DNA from: Bermanella sp047628755
Lineage (GTDB): Bacteria; Pseudomonadota; Gammaproteobacteria; Pseudomonadales; Oceanobacteraceae
Direction: 5' to 3'
Assembly: GCA_047628755.1 (NCBI GenBank)
Contig: JBLHVV010000017.1
Location: 1-39,449, forward strand
Length of the DNA stretch: 39,449 bases
Both the position numbers and the translations under genes were made by a program. Position 1 is the stretch's first letter. Each line of letters starts with the position of its first letter. Below the pieces are notes generated by a model that was not told the origin of the DNA, did not search any database, and was given only the letters and a program-made list of their open reading frames with translations. Shown here piece by piece: positions 1-9,400 of this stretch.

Positions 1-452
1 AAAAAACATTAGTCACGGCAATAATATCAAGCAGTTTGATTATTTATGTATTTACAAATAACATTTATATGCTTGATACCCTACCATGGGATAGCGGCGC
101 TCCGTTCAAACATAATATAGGCCCTTACCTTGTTGTCTTTTTATGCATTGCTTCCCCGTATGCAGTAATAAGTGCTCTATTTGGATTAAAGGAAGGTAAT
201 CTAAAAACGGCCGAACAAACAGAAAGGACTATAGGAAAAATTATATCCATAGAATACTCAGGTTACCGGATTAACAATAGCCCGATGTTGAAAGCTTTAA
301 TTAAATATAATGATAATAAAAAAACATTTTATGCACTATCAGAAAAAGTACAATTCCATTTTAAAATAGGTGATAGCGTGATCATCTATTTTAACCCTGA
401 TAATATCGATGATGCATTCTTTGATGTTGAAGAAAGCATAAAAGAAAAGTAG
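1..452 (+). CDS. Small membrane protein, paralog 1 of 3 (5' end off the window)
   Basis: The reading frame is open to the left edge (first whole codon at base 3). A TTG at 36 is possible as a start, but the residues before it continue a hydrophobic segment, so the gene probably begins outside the window. Visible are one membrane segment at the N-terminus, a second around 'GPYLVVFLCIASPYAVIS', then a soluble beta-rich domain with the pattern G-x-I-x-x-I-x-x-x-x-x-x-I-N-N-x-P and a late G-D-x-V-I-x-Y. The same layout recurs in the next two genes, so these are tandem duplicates. The soluble part recalls DUF3592-type membrane proteins; this is a resemblance only. Function unknown. The DNA is visibly more AT-rich than the housekeeping genes further right. 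Confidence 0.65.
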   Translation, partial: KTLVTAIISSSLIIYVFTNNIYMLDTLPWDSGAPFKHNIGPYLVVFLCIASPYAVISALFGLKEGNLKTAEQTERTIGKIISIEYSGYRINNSPMLKALIKYNDNKKTFYALSEKVQFHFKIGDSVIIYFNPDNIDDAFFDVEESIKEK

Positions 453-504
453 TAGCTGATGCTAATGCGATGTAAAAATATAAATTAAAGGTGAAAATAA
501 AATT

Positions 505-984
505 ATGATTATTATCGCAATGCTACTTATTTTATTATTCATTATTATGAATATTAAACACTTATTCAACGTTGGATTCCCAGACTATATACCAATAGAT
601 GGGCTTGGGATCATTGATAATCTTAATCATTCACAGGTCCTTCACCCTTATGGGCTTATGCTTGTTATATTGATACTTAGTATGGGCTTATATTCATTGG
701 CAGGCTCATATTATATTGATCGTTTTATTGCAACTGAAATCACTTATGGGACAGTTACATCCATACAATATTCAAATAATCGTGTTAACAATAAGCCATT
801 AGTTAATCTAGAGGTAAAATACTTTGAATTAACAGGTATGTTTAAAGATCAACCGGGTGACTTTGGCTTTGAATTTAAAAAAGGCGACATCATTCCTGTT
901 AAATATCAAAAAGACAAACCTGAAATAGCCGTTATTCCTGCTGACGCGATTGAAATAATGAAGAGCCAGCCAGATAATGGATAA
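505..984 (+). CDS. Small membrane protein, paralog 2 of 3
   Basis: 159 residues. The ATG at 505 follows a weak AAGGTG at 487-492. The N-terminus (MIIIAMLLILLFIIMN) is a membrane helix. A short loop with N-x-G-F-P and a second helix (about residues 50-72) follow, then a soluble domain with 'GTVTSIQYSNNRVNNKPLV' and 'GDIIPVKYQKDKPEIAVI'. These blocks align with 'GKIISIEYSGYRINNSPML' in the gene before and with the corresponding region of the gene after. Spacing to both neighbours is short, suggesting one transcript. Function unknown. The position of three such copies next to clpV fits, but does not prove, a T6SS immunity or accessory role. Confidence 0.7.
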   Translation: MIIIAMLLILLFIIMNIKHLFNVGFPDYIPIDGLGIIDNLNHSQVLHPYGLMLVILILSMGLYSLAGSYYIDRFIATEITYGTVTSIQYSNNRVNNKPLVNLEVKYFELTGMFKDQPGDFGFEFKKGDIIPVKYQKDKPEIAVIPADAIEIMKSQPDNG

Positions 985-1107
985 CTTACAATAGATACAT
1001 AATTGCTATTGAATATAATTGAGATTAAAGGTACTGAGCACCTACTTCTGTATTATTATATTAGATTTAAACCTTCAACACCCAATATAATCAATGACCG
1101 AGTCGAT

Positions 1108-1587
1108 ATGTTTACTTCAAAAATTTTACTTTTATTATCTACTTATTTTATTTATCAGCTCACAATATATTTCATGTCTTTTGTGAATAGTGGTTTTCCA
1201 AGCTGGGGGGAGAAATCAAATATCGGCAGCGCTACCTACAGTTTGTTTTTTGCTCCCTACGGAGCCATTCTTGGCATTGCCATGATAAGTCCACTTGTAT
1301 ACATTAGTATAAGAGACATCTATAAGCATTATATCAGTAACGAATCAGGCTTTGCTGAAATACTAAAAATAGAACCTTCTAGATCTGATATTGGTAAAAG
1401 TACACCGATCAACATCACTGTAATATTAAATGGTGTAGAGGTTACCTATGATTTCACGATGAATCATTACCAAGAAATTTATTCTATTGGTGATAAAATC
1501 CCAGTTAGATTTAGAACTGGTAAAGAACGAAACTCAGTGCTCAATGAAAATTTAATTGATTTACAATATAATAAATTGAAAAACTAA
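1108..1587 (+). CDS. Small membrane protein, paralog 3 of 3
   Basis: The frame is open from a TTG at 1003, but the ATG at 1108 puts the first membrane helix (FTSKILLLLSTYFIYQLTI) right at the N-terminus as in paralog 2, so 1108 is preferred (160 residues). It shares N-S-G-F-P after helix 1, a second helix around 'APYGAILGIAMISPLVYI', and the soluble domain ending in 'GDKIPVRFRTGKE', parallel to 'GDIIPVKYQKDKP' of paralog 2. It is the most diverged copy: the I/V-N-N-x-P motif has become 'GKSTPINI'. It ends one base before the next gene. Function unknown. Confidence 0.65.
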   Translation: MFTSKILLLLSTYFIYQLTIYFMSFVNSGFPSWGEKSNIGSATYSLFFAPYGAILGIAMISPLVYISIRDIYKHYISNESGFAEILKIEPSRSDIGKSTPINITVILNGVEVTYDFTMNHYQEIYSIGDKIPVRFRTGKERNSVLNENLIDLQYNKLKN

Positions 1588-1588
1588 T

Positions 1589-1825
1589 ATGAAAACACCA
1601 AAAGAACCGAAAGAGATTATTTCTTTCTCTCTAATTGCTTTAATTATAGTTATTTTGACAACACTATATGAGTTTTTTTCATCCATCAATACGCCTCATT
1701 TCAGTCTATTACTAGGATCTTTATGTTCATTTTTTTGTATTTGGAAAATGCGATCATCTATATTAGATTATAAATTTATATTAATAATAAAAAATAGACG
1801 CACTAAAAAACTTCGCGGACATTGA
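1589..1825 (+). CDS. Small two-helix membrane protein, unknown
   Basis: 78 residues, with its ATG one base after the TAA of paralog 3, so it is probably translationally coupled. Two hydrophobic segments are visible (roughly residues 11-32 and 38-52), followed by a basic tail (KNRRTKKLRGH). It lacks the soluble domain of the three upstream paralogs and I do not recognise a family. Very short and AT-rich, so its reality rests on tight spacing and the two clean membrane segments. Confidence 0.45.
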   Translation: MKTPKEPKEIISFSLIALIIVILTTLYEFFSSINTPHFSLLLGSLCSFFCIWKMRSSILDYKFILIIKNRRTKKLRGH

Positions 1826-1836
1826 ATTCAAATTAT

Positions 1837-1854
1837 GGGGTTATGTTTAACCCC
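1837..1854. terminator. Hairpin between convergent genes
   Basis: GGGGTTA (1837-1843) pairs with TAACCCC (1848-1854) around a TGTT loop, between the small membrane genes (+) and clpV (-). There is no long T-run on either side, so it is at best a weak bidirectional terminator. Confidence 0.4.
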
Positions 1855-1881
1855 TATTCATTACAACATTACTTTTTTCTA

Positions 1882-4461
1882 TTAAATCAATTCCACCTTA
1901 AATCCAGTGTCTTCTAACATAACTTTAATCGTAGAAATTTCTTCACCCTTTGCAAGCGCAGTTAAACACGCATTCGAGATCACAGGTAAAAGAGATTTAT
2001 TAATCACATTCTCAGCGTTTCGCGCTCCCGTATCAGGGTCGGTACACTTCTCTAGCAGATAAGACATTACTTCAGCGCCGTATATCATTTTGGCCTTGTA
2101 ATGATCCATTAATCGTTTTTCGATCTTGTTAAGATTAATCGCTATTATCTTACTGAGTACTTCTTGCGATAATGGGAAATACGGAACAATGGTAGAGCGA
2201 CCTAAGAAAGCAGGCCTGAAGTCTTCTAGCAATTCAGGGCGAATGGCTTCTAGTAGCTCGTTTTCATCAACATCTTTTTTCCCAAAGTATTGCGACATTG
2301 AATGCGTTGCAGCATTGGTGGTCATGATGATTAGCGTATTTTTAAAATCAATATCTTGGCCTTCGCCGTCTTTAATGGTGCCCTTATCAAATAGGTTATA
2401 AAACACGTCTTGTATGCCTGGATGGGCTTTTTCCATTTCATCTAGCAATACAACACTGTATGGGTTTTTACGAACGGCTTCGGTTAATACCCCTCCTTCG
2501 CCATACCCTACGTAGCCAGCTGATGCGCCTAACAGCATAGATATTTTATGTTCTTCTTTAAATTCTGACATGTTGATGGTGATTAGGTTTTTCTCACCGC
2601 CATATAGATAATCAGCCAATGCCAGTGCGGTTTCTGTTTTACCGGTGCCCGATGTGCCTACCATCATGAATACGCCAACCGGCTTTCTTGGGTCGGTTAA
2701 GCCTGATCGAGAGATACGAATAGCCTGTGCGATTTTTTGCATAGCATGGTCTTGCCCCACAATGCGTTTTTGCAGGCGTTTTTCCAGATTTAGTAAACCG
2801 TCTATTTCATCAGACACCATGTTGCCTACTGGAATGCCAGTCCAGTTTTCTACAATCTCGGCCACCGATTGCGCAGTCACATCAAGGTGCACCATGGGCG
2901 AGTCACCTTGAATGCTACTGAGTTGGCTTAACTCTGCTTGGTAGTCTGAAAAGTGACGGCCTTTTTCACGCTTTTCTTTGATGCTGGTGATGATGTCTTT
3001 TTCAGCTTCCCACTGAGTGTTTAACTCATTTAAGGTAATTTTTTCCGTTTCTTTTAAATCTAGATTTTCAGAAATTTTATCTTCACAACCGCCAACGACT
3101 AATTGCTCGTCTTGTAATAATGAAATATTTGTATCACATTGCTCAATAATTCGCTGGGCACGCTCAATTACAGCCGGAGTGGCACCTTGGCTTAATGCCA
3201 CTCGAGCACAGGCTGTGTCTAATAAACTTACAGATTTATCTGGTAATTGGCGGCTGGGGATATAACGGCTTGATAGCTTTACGCTGGCTTCTATAGCTTC
3301 ATCTAATATACGTATTTTATGATGAGATTCTAGTGATCGAGCAATGCCTCGCATCATGTCAATTGCAACAGGAACTGAAGGCTCTGCCACATTAACTACT
3401 TGAAAACGTCGGGTTAATGCTGGGTCTTTTTCAAAATACTTTTTATATTCAGACCATGTTGTTGCTGCGATAGTCCTAAATTCTCCCCGTGCTAAAGCAG
3501 GTTTAAGTAAGTTTGCAGCATCTCCCTTTCCTTCAGCGCCACCTGCACCTATTAATGTGTGAGCTTCGTCAATAAATACTATGGTAGGTTCTACCGACTC
3601 TTTTACTTCTTGAATAACTGATTTAAGGCGTTTTTCAAATTCACCTTTAACACTGGCCCCCGCTTGAAGCAGCCCCATGTCTAAAGACAGCAGTCGAATG
3701 CCCTTTAGTGCATCGGGTACATCATTACTCACAATACGATTTGCAAAGCCTTCCACTACGGCTGTTTTACCAACCCCCGGCTCTCCAGTTAAGATCGGAT
3801 TGTTTTGGCGCCTTCTTAAGAGAATATCGATTAATTGTCTTACTTCAGCATCACGGCCTAAGACAGGGTCTATTTCGTTATTTTTAGCTCGTTCAGTTAA
3901 ATCCACTGTAAATTTTTTAAGTGCCGTTCCTTCCGAGGCTTGACCTAAGGAAGGATTGTTTGTTTCATTTATCAGCGCGCTTTCAGATGTAGAGCCAATT
4001 ACTTTTGTTATATCATTTTCAACTTGGTGCTTTTTGATATTTGTAAATTGTTTGCATTGCCTAGAAAAGGTATATGCAAATTCATCATTCTCTAATAAAG
4101 CCATTAATAGATGGCCTGATGTTAATAATCTATGAGAATATTTCACCGATGCCAAAATCCAGGCTTCACTTGCCAAATCTAATAGTTTTTTTGAAAACGC
4201 TGGAGGCCTAGAATTCCCTGATTGAAAGCTTTGGATGCTTGATGCTAATTCAAATTTGAATATCTCAATATCAAACTCAGCATTTAGTCTTAGTAAATTA
4301 ATACAGTCAGTATGAGGCTTTTCTAAAATAGATTGAAACCAGTGCTCTAACTCCACATTGTAGTTTCCTTCAGAGATTGCATGTTGAGCAGCCTCTTCAA
4401 GGCTTAATTTTAATAATGGGGACAACTTTTCAACTATTTTTTCCATACTTATGTTAACCAT
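1882..4461 (-). CDS. clpV: ClpV-type AAA+ ATPase of type VI secretion
   Basis: 859 residues. It is a Clp/Hsp100 double-AAA+ protein of the ClpV subgroup, which disassembles the contracted T6SS sheath (VipA/VipB) using ATP in the cytoplasm. The N-terminal Clp repeat domain covers about residues 10-150. AAA1 has Walker A GEPGVGKT (226-233) and Walker B VFIDEAH (294-300). A middle region lies around 430-515. AAA2 has Walker A GTSGTGKT (601-608) and Walker B LLDEMEKAH. ClpV rather than ClpB is favoured by the diverged N-domain ('LEEAAQHAISEGNYNVELEHW') and the short middle region. An AAGGAAG ribosome site precedes the ATG. No sheath, baseplate, Hcp or VgrG gene is in the window, so the rest of the system, if present, lies to the left or elsewhere. 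It diverges from tpsB and converges on the small membrane genes. Confidence 0.9.
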   Translation of the reverse strand: MVNISMEKIVEKLSPLLKLSLEEAAQHAISEGNYNVELEHWFQSILEKPHTDCINLLRLNAEFDIEIFKFELASSIQSFQSGNSRPPAFSKKLLDLASEAWILASVKYSHRLLTSGHLLMALLENDEFAYTFSRQCKQFTNIKKHQVENDITKVIGSTSESALINETNNPSLGQASEGTALKKFTVDLTERAKNNEIDPVLGRDAEVRQLIDILLRRRQNNPILTGEPGVGKTAVVEGFANRIVSNDVPDALKGIRLLSLDMGLLQAGASVKGEFEKRLKSVIQEVKESVEPTIVFIDEAHTLIGAGGAEGKGDAANLLKPALARGEFRTIAATTWSEYKKYFEKDPALTRRFQVVNVAEPSVPVAIDMMRGIARSLESHHKIRILDEAIEASVKLSSRYIPSRQLPDKSVSLLDTACARVALSQGATPAVIERAQRIIEQCDTNISLLQDEQLVVGGCEDKISENLDLKETEKITLNELNTQWEAEKDIITSIKEKREKGRHFSDYQAELSQLSSIQGDSPMVHLDVTAQSVAEIVENWTGIPVGNMVSDEIDGLLNLEKRLQKRIVGQDHAMQKIAQAIRISRSGLTDPRKPVGVFMMVGTSGTGKTETALALADYLYGGEKNLITINMSEFKEEHKISMLLGASAGYVGYGEGGVLTEAVRKNPYSVVLLDEMEKAHPGIQDVFYNLFDKGTIKDGEGQDIDFKNTLIIMTTNAATHSMSQYFGKKDVDENELLEAIRPELLEDFRPAFLGRSTIVPYFPLSQEVLSKIIAINLNKIEKRLMDHYKAKMIYGAEVMSYLLEKCTDPDTGARNAENVINKSLLPVISNACLTALAKGEEISTIKVMLEDTGFKVELI

Positions 4462-4484
4462 TTCATCTTCCTTACTTTATTAAA

Positions 4485-4513
4485 TTGAAAAGCGTTTTAG
4501 CGCTCTATATAAT
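4485..4513 (+). promoter_or_regulatory. Near-consensus sigma70 promoter for tpsBA
   Basis: TTGAAA (4485-4490), a 17-base spacer and TATAAT (4508-4513) on the plus strand. Transcription should begin near 4520, giving a leader of about 180 bases before the tpsB GTG. The spacer holds an inverted repeat AGCG-N6-CGCT (4491-4504) that could be an operator. The leader holds a hairpin GGTGAA-AGCG-TTCACC (4604-4619). Confidence 0.65.
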
Positions 4514-4701
4514 ACCCGCTTAATACAAATTGATTTGTTAAATTTTCGTAATACGTAATAACAAATCGATCGGCTAACAGCAAGGATTACTGATTAAGTC
4601 GTAGGTGAAAGCGTTCACCAGTTGGCAGGAAGCTAAATTCTTTCTACTCTTCTTATTTTTTACTTGCTTAGCTCACTTATTTATAGTTAAGAGAGACTTC
4701 T

Positions 4702-6444
4702 GTGGTTGCTAAAAAATATAAACACCGTACGTCTACGGTTATTTTATTCAGTATATTTTATCTTTACTGTATTAATATCTCAAATGCTGAGAATTCAGAT
4801 AAATATTTCAAGAGTGAGGATTCGACACTCTTTAAAAATAAAAATACTCAAAGTAACAATAGAGACGGGACAAATCCGATTATTACTGTTACGAGTTTTG
4901 ATACCTCAAGATTAAAAGATCTTGAAGAGTATGAAGTTCGTAAATCAGACCTAGAAGAAATCATCAAGATTGATCAAAAAACGAATAACAACAGATATAC
5001 TGTCGATCGTCTCGAGAACCTGGCTGAGACATTAAGCTTTTACTATAAAAAACAAGGCTTGATTTTAACTAAGGTGTTCTTTCCTCCACAGGATTTGAAG
5101 AAAAAGTCCTTATATCTAGATATAGTGATGGGAGAGATCGAGTTTGTATCAAGTACTAAAAATGAGTCCTATTCACAAGATAGGCTAACTCGTCCATTCA
5201 GAGACATTTTGAACAAACCAGCCTACATACCTTCTTTGGAGTCTTCGCTTATTGAATTGAATCAATACCCTGGAATTGAATTGGACACCCATTTTAAAGA
5301 AGGGTCCTCCATAGGTAAAACTCAGATTAACATTCAAGTAAAAGATGAAAACCTTAGCGACTTAAATTTCAGTTTTGACAATTATGGAAGTGAATACACT
5401 GGCTCTATGCGTGGTATGCTCAAAGCCAGTTTTTATAATTTAGCTGACCAAGCAGACCAACTTAACTTAAATGTTTTAGCTACCTTTAACCCAACAAATT
5501 CTATTTACTTTGGTAGCAGCTATCGCTTTAAAATAGCCCCTTATTACGAAAACCCTATGCTTAACTCATTATTTAGATATGGTCTAAATGCTACGGTTGG
5601 TTACCAGCAAACAGAATACGTGGCTGGTGGTGATATCGAGGCGATTAACTACAAAGGTAAAGCTAATTCTTTGTATATTAGGCTTGATAAAGACTTCGTA
5701 TTAAGAAATAGCTACCGTTTTAATAGTGGCATTATGCTTACCCGTAAAAGAACAGAGACCAGCCAGAATGGTCTTTCAAACCCTGATGATAAATTAAGTA
5801 TATTCACCTGGAGTAACCAAGTGACCTGGAATGATACTTTCATGTCACCTTCGGCAACATTTATTAAATTTGATTTTCATCAAGGTTTACCTGGTTTTGC
5901 AGGCGCTTGGGAAAACGACGACCCATCTATTAATAGACGAGGTAGAAAAGATGGGGGAATTATTGCTGCTGCAATGGACTACAAACGATTTAATTTGTCG
6001 ATCACTAGAAACCAAGGGATTGGTCCTTATCGTTTTATTACCAAAATCAACAATCAGCATACAAGTGATCTATTGCTTTCATCTGAACTATCAAATTTAG
6101 GCGGTTCAGGGGCGGTTAGAGGCTATTCCAATTCTGATTTCAGTGGCGATAAAACAACTATTTTCACTATGGAACTGGTTGGTAAGTCAAACGCTCGAAA
6201 GCTATCCCTACCCATCAGTGATTTAAAATTAGCTGGGTTTGTTGATTACGGACTTGGCGAACGACTATATCCATTAAGCGATGAAGATAAACGTGCTGAA
6301 ATGGTTTCTGTAGGCGGTTATGCCCAGTTTATTAAAGAAGGCAAATTCAGCAGTAAAGTAGAGTTCGCAATTCCTCTTAAGGAAGTGGGCGATTCTAAAA
6401 AGAACGGTCTAGAAGTATTATTTAATTTTGAGAGAGGATTTTAA
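4702..6444 (+). CDS. Two-partner secretion outer-membrane transporter (TpsB, ShlB/FhaC family)
   Basis: 580 residues, GTG start with GAGAGA at 4691-4696. TpsB proteins are outer-membrane barrels that bind the N-terminal TPS domain of their partner in the periplasm and export it. Visible are a signal peptide (about 1-29, ending NISNA), a first POTRA domain around 60-148 with 'YYKKQGLILTKVFFPPQ', a second POTRA to about 215, then a barrel of amphipathic strands. 'GGSGAVRGYSNSDFSGD' near residue 470 is the conserved V-R-G-[FY] motif of the plug loop. The C-terminus ends in aromatic 'LFNFERGF', as outer-membrane barrels do. Its stop is two bases before the tpsA start, so the two form an operon. 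Length is normal for the family. Confidence 0.92.
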   Translation: MVAKKYKHRTSTVILFSIFYLYCINISNAENSDKYFKSEDSTLFKNKNTQSNNRDGTNPIITVTSFDTSRLKDLEEYEVRKSDLEEIIKIDQKTNNNRYTVDRLENLAETLSFYYKKQGLILTKVFFPPQDLKKKSLYLDIVMGEIEFVSSTKNESYSQDRLTRPFRDILNKPAYIPSLESSLIELNQYPGIELDTHFKEGSSIGKTQINIQVKDENLSDLNFSFDNYGSEYTGSMRGMLKASFYNLADQADQLNLNVLATFNPTNSIYFGSSYRFKIAPYYENPMLNSLFRYGLNATVGYQQTEYVAGGDIEAINYKGKANSLYIRLDKDFVLRNSYRFNSGIMLTRKRTETSQNGLSNPDDKLSIFTWSNQVTWNDTFMSPSATFIKFDFHQGLPGFAGAWENDDPSINRRGRKDGGIIAAAMDYKRFNLSITRNQGIGPYRFITKINNQHTSDLLLSSELSNLGGSGAVRGYSNSDFSGDKTTIFTMELVGKSNARKLSLPISDLKLAGFVDYGLGERLYPLSDEDKRAEMVSVGGYAQFIKEGKFSSKVEFAIPLKEVGDSKKNGLEVLFNFERGF

Positions 6445-6446
6445 TC

Positions 6447-9400
6447 GTGGCTAAGTCTAATAAGGCCTTTCCAAATATTAATGCATTATCTAAGCTAGCA
6501 CTGGCAGTTTTTTGTGCAAATAGTGCTTTAGTAATTGCAGGGCCAACTGGGGATTCTGTTGCCGCTGGCACTGCTAATATAGTGTATAACGGCAGCAATA
6601 CCACTATTAACCAATCATCTGACGTAGTGACTATTGATTGGGCCACATTTAATGTTGGCATAAACGAGACTGTTGTTTTCAATCAAGCTTCAAGTAATGT
6701 AGCGATTAATAACATCCATGACACCAGTGCCAGTAGCATTTTAGGCAGTATTACTGCTGGTGGGACTGTATTTTTAAGTAACTCAAACGGATTTATATTT
6801 GGTGCTAATAGCTCTATAAATACAGGTGCATTTTTAGCCACTACGTCTGATATTGACTTTAACGGTACTGACAATATTAATTTAGCAGACAACTTATCTT
6901 TAAACTCAAGCATTAGTATTCACAAAGATGCAAATATTGATGCAAATCAGAACTCTGAAGGTGGTTATTTAGCATTTATAAGCAGAAGTGTTATAACAGA
7001 TTCCAGCGATCCAGCCTTAGAAACAAATTCTAACCCAGGCCTTCATGCTGAAAATGGTGAGGTTTTAATTAGTAACTCTGTGACCTCTACTATTAAGCTA
7101 TCGGGCTTGAATATTAATTTTCCTGACTCATCATTCACTGAACCGAGCAATTTTGATTTAAACTTATCTGATGTGAATATTTCAGCTAAAGAAGTTATTT
7201 TAACGTCATCTGGTTTAACTGATATATTAAACTCTGTGGTTAACCAACCTGCATCTATCACCACTGACAACCTTATTGTTTCTTCTTCTAATCTTGGGCT
7301 TCCCAATACGATATCTGATTCAATTTATAATACTATTAATACCGGTAAATCCGAACATTTAGATATCGATACTCTGACAGTGAATAATATTGGCTCTCTC
7401 AGTAATACTGATTCAATAGACATAACAAAAAATATAGATATCAAGAACGGCTCTAATCTGGTCATAAATTCTGACACAATATTTTTTGAGAGTAACGTTT
7501 CAGGTTCTGGGTCTAATCTAACCTTAAATGCGAAAGACGTAAAAATCGGATATTTCTCACAAGGTTTTGGAGACTTTAATGGCTTAAAGAATCTTATTAT
7601 TAATGCAGAAACAACCTCTCTTTTTGGTAATATCCACACCACTAAAAATTTATTTATTGACGGAAAAACGACTGTATATAGAGAGTCTTCTGCAGATAAT
7701 ATTGACGTTCCATATCAGACAAAATTAATATCTGACAATGGCAATATTACACTAGGCGACAGCTTAACATTTGGCGGCGCAATAGATTTCGATGAGACTC
7801 TTGTCGCTGATAATACTGGAGACCCATACGACTTGTATGTAAATTCTAATAACATATCCCTAGCCGAAGTTTCTGGATTTGGCAGTATTGATTTGAATGC
7901 GAATAAAGTCATTTTAAGCGGTAATATTAAATCAACTGAAGCTATTAGCATCAAAAATAAATCTGATGACTATGTCGATATTCACTTAACTAAATCAATT
8001 GAATTACAGTCAAATAACATTGAATTTGAAGACTTTTATTTAACATCTACAAACGAAACCAACGATCTGACTTTACATACACTAGGTAGTGGCTTGATAC
8101 AATTAATCAACTCTACAAAATATTCGGGCAGTGACTCCAATCTATTGGACAGCCTTATTATTAAAAATAATGATGCTTCAAATACTGAAATGCTTATTAG
8201 TGGTAACTTTGACACTAAAAACCTCACTATTTATAACAAAAAAATATTCAATCTTGAGCTAGATGACGATACTTTATTCTCTAATATAGACTCATTAAAT
8301 GTTCTAGGTACGACCCTTACTGGGAAATACCTATTTTCTGCAACCGGTGGTAACTCCGAATCAATTGCACAACTGGGGAGTATTAGTAATTTAGAAGGTG
8401 TAAAACTAACAGGTTTTAATCAAACAACTCTTAATAATCATATTTCAACTCAAGGGCTAGGCTTACTAATAGAATCTGACAGTATTGTTATTGATGATTC
8501 ATTGGCAATTCTTTCTATTGAAGGGGTTGATACCAACGTAATTTCGATTAGTAATAGTAACGGTGGTAAAATAACACTTGACGGTGCTATTTCTTCAGCA
8601 GACAGCAATCTAAGCATTAATACACAAAATAGTGATTTATATCTTGGATCTATTATTGGCCTAGAAAATTTAACCATTAACAAACAACTTAAAGACGAAG
8701 GTTCTACTCAGCTTACAGGGAATATTTCTGTATCTGGTAATGTCTTAGCTACAAACTTAGGCTCTATTTTTACCAATAACATTGCGATTACGGCTGATAA
8801 TATTACGATTACAGACAGTCATATTGATGCTTCAAACAGCGACATTACTATTGATGCTAATGCTACTGAATCCAGTTCAATTAACATTGATTCAATTGAA
8901 GCAAATAACATTGAGTTAAACGCTGATGTGCTTAATTTATACGGTGATTTAAACGCGTCTGGTGAACTTACCTTCTTAGATGGCAGCGCAACCAAAGAAA
9001 TTGATATGGCTCTAATGAATGACCTTACTCTAAGCGGTAATGTAGATTTTTTATCTACTAATAACACTCAGGTTAATATCACTGGAGACAAAAATCTTTC
9101 AATCAATTCTAGTAATACCGATATTCATCTAACTACATTCGATACTGTAGGTGAATTAAATTCGCTGTCTATCACCGCATCTAATAATACCGACTTTCCA
9201 TCAAATTTATTTTTTGATTTAAACGATGGACTATTTACAATGCCAGAATTAAACGGTGCACAAGGTCTGAGTTTATTAGGCGATATGTTATTAAATGTTG
9301 GTGAGAGCCAAGTGTTTGATACATCAGGCTATAACGGCAATTTAAACTTATCAGGGGTTCAAATTAATGGATTGGGTACCTTAACCTTCGATACAGGAAC

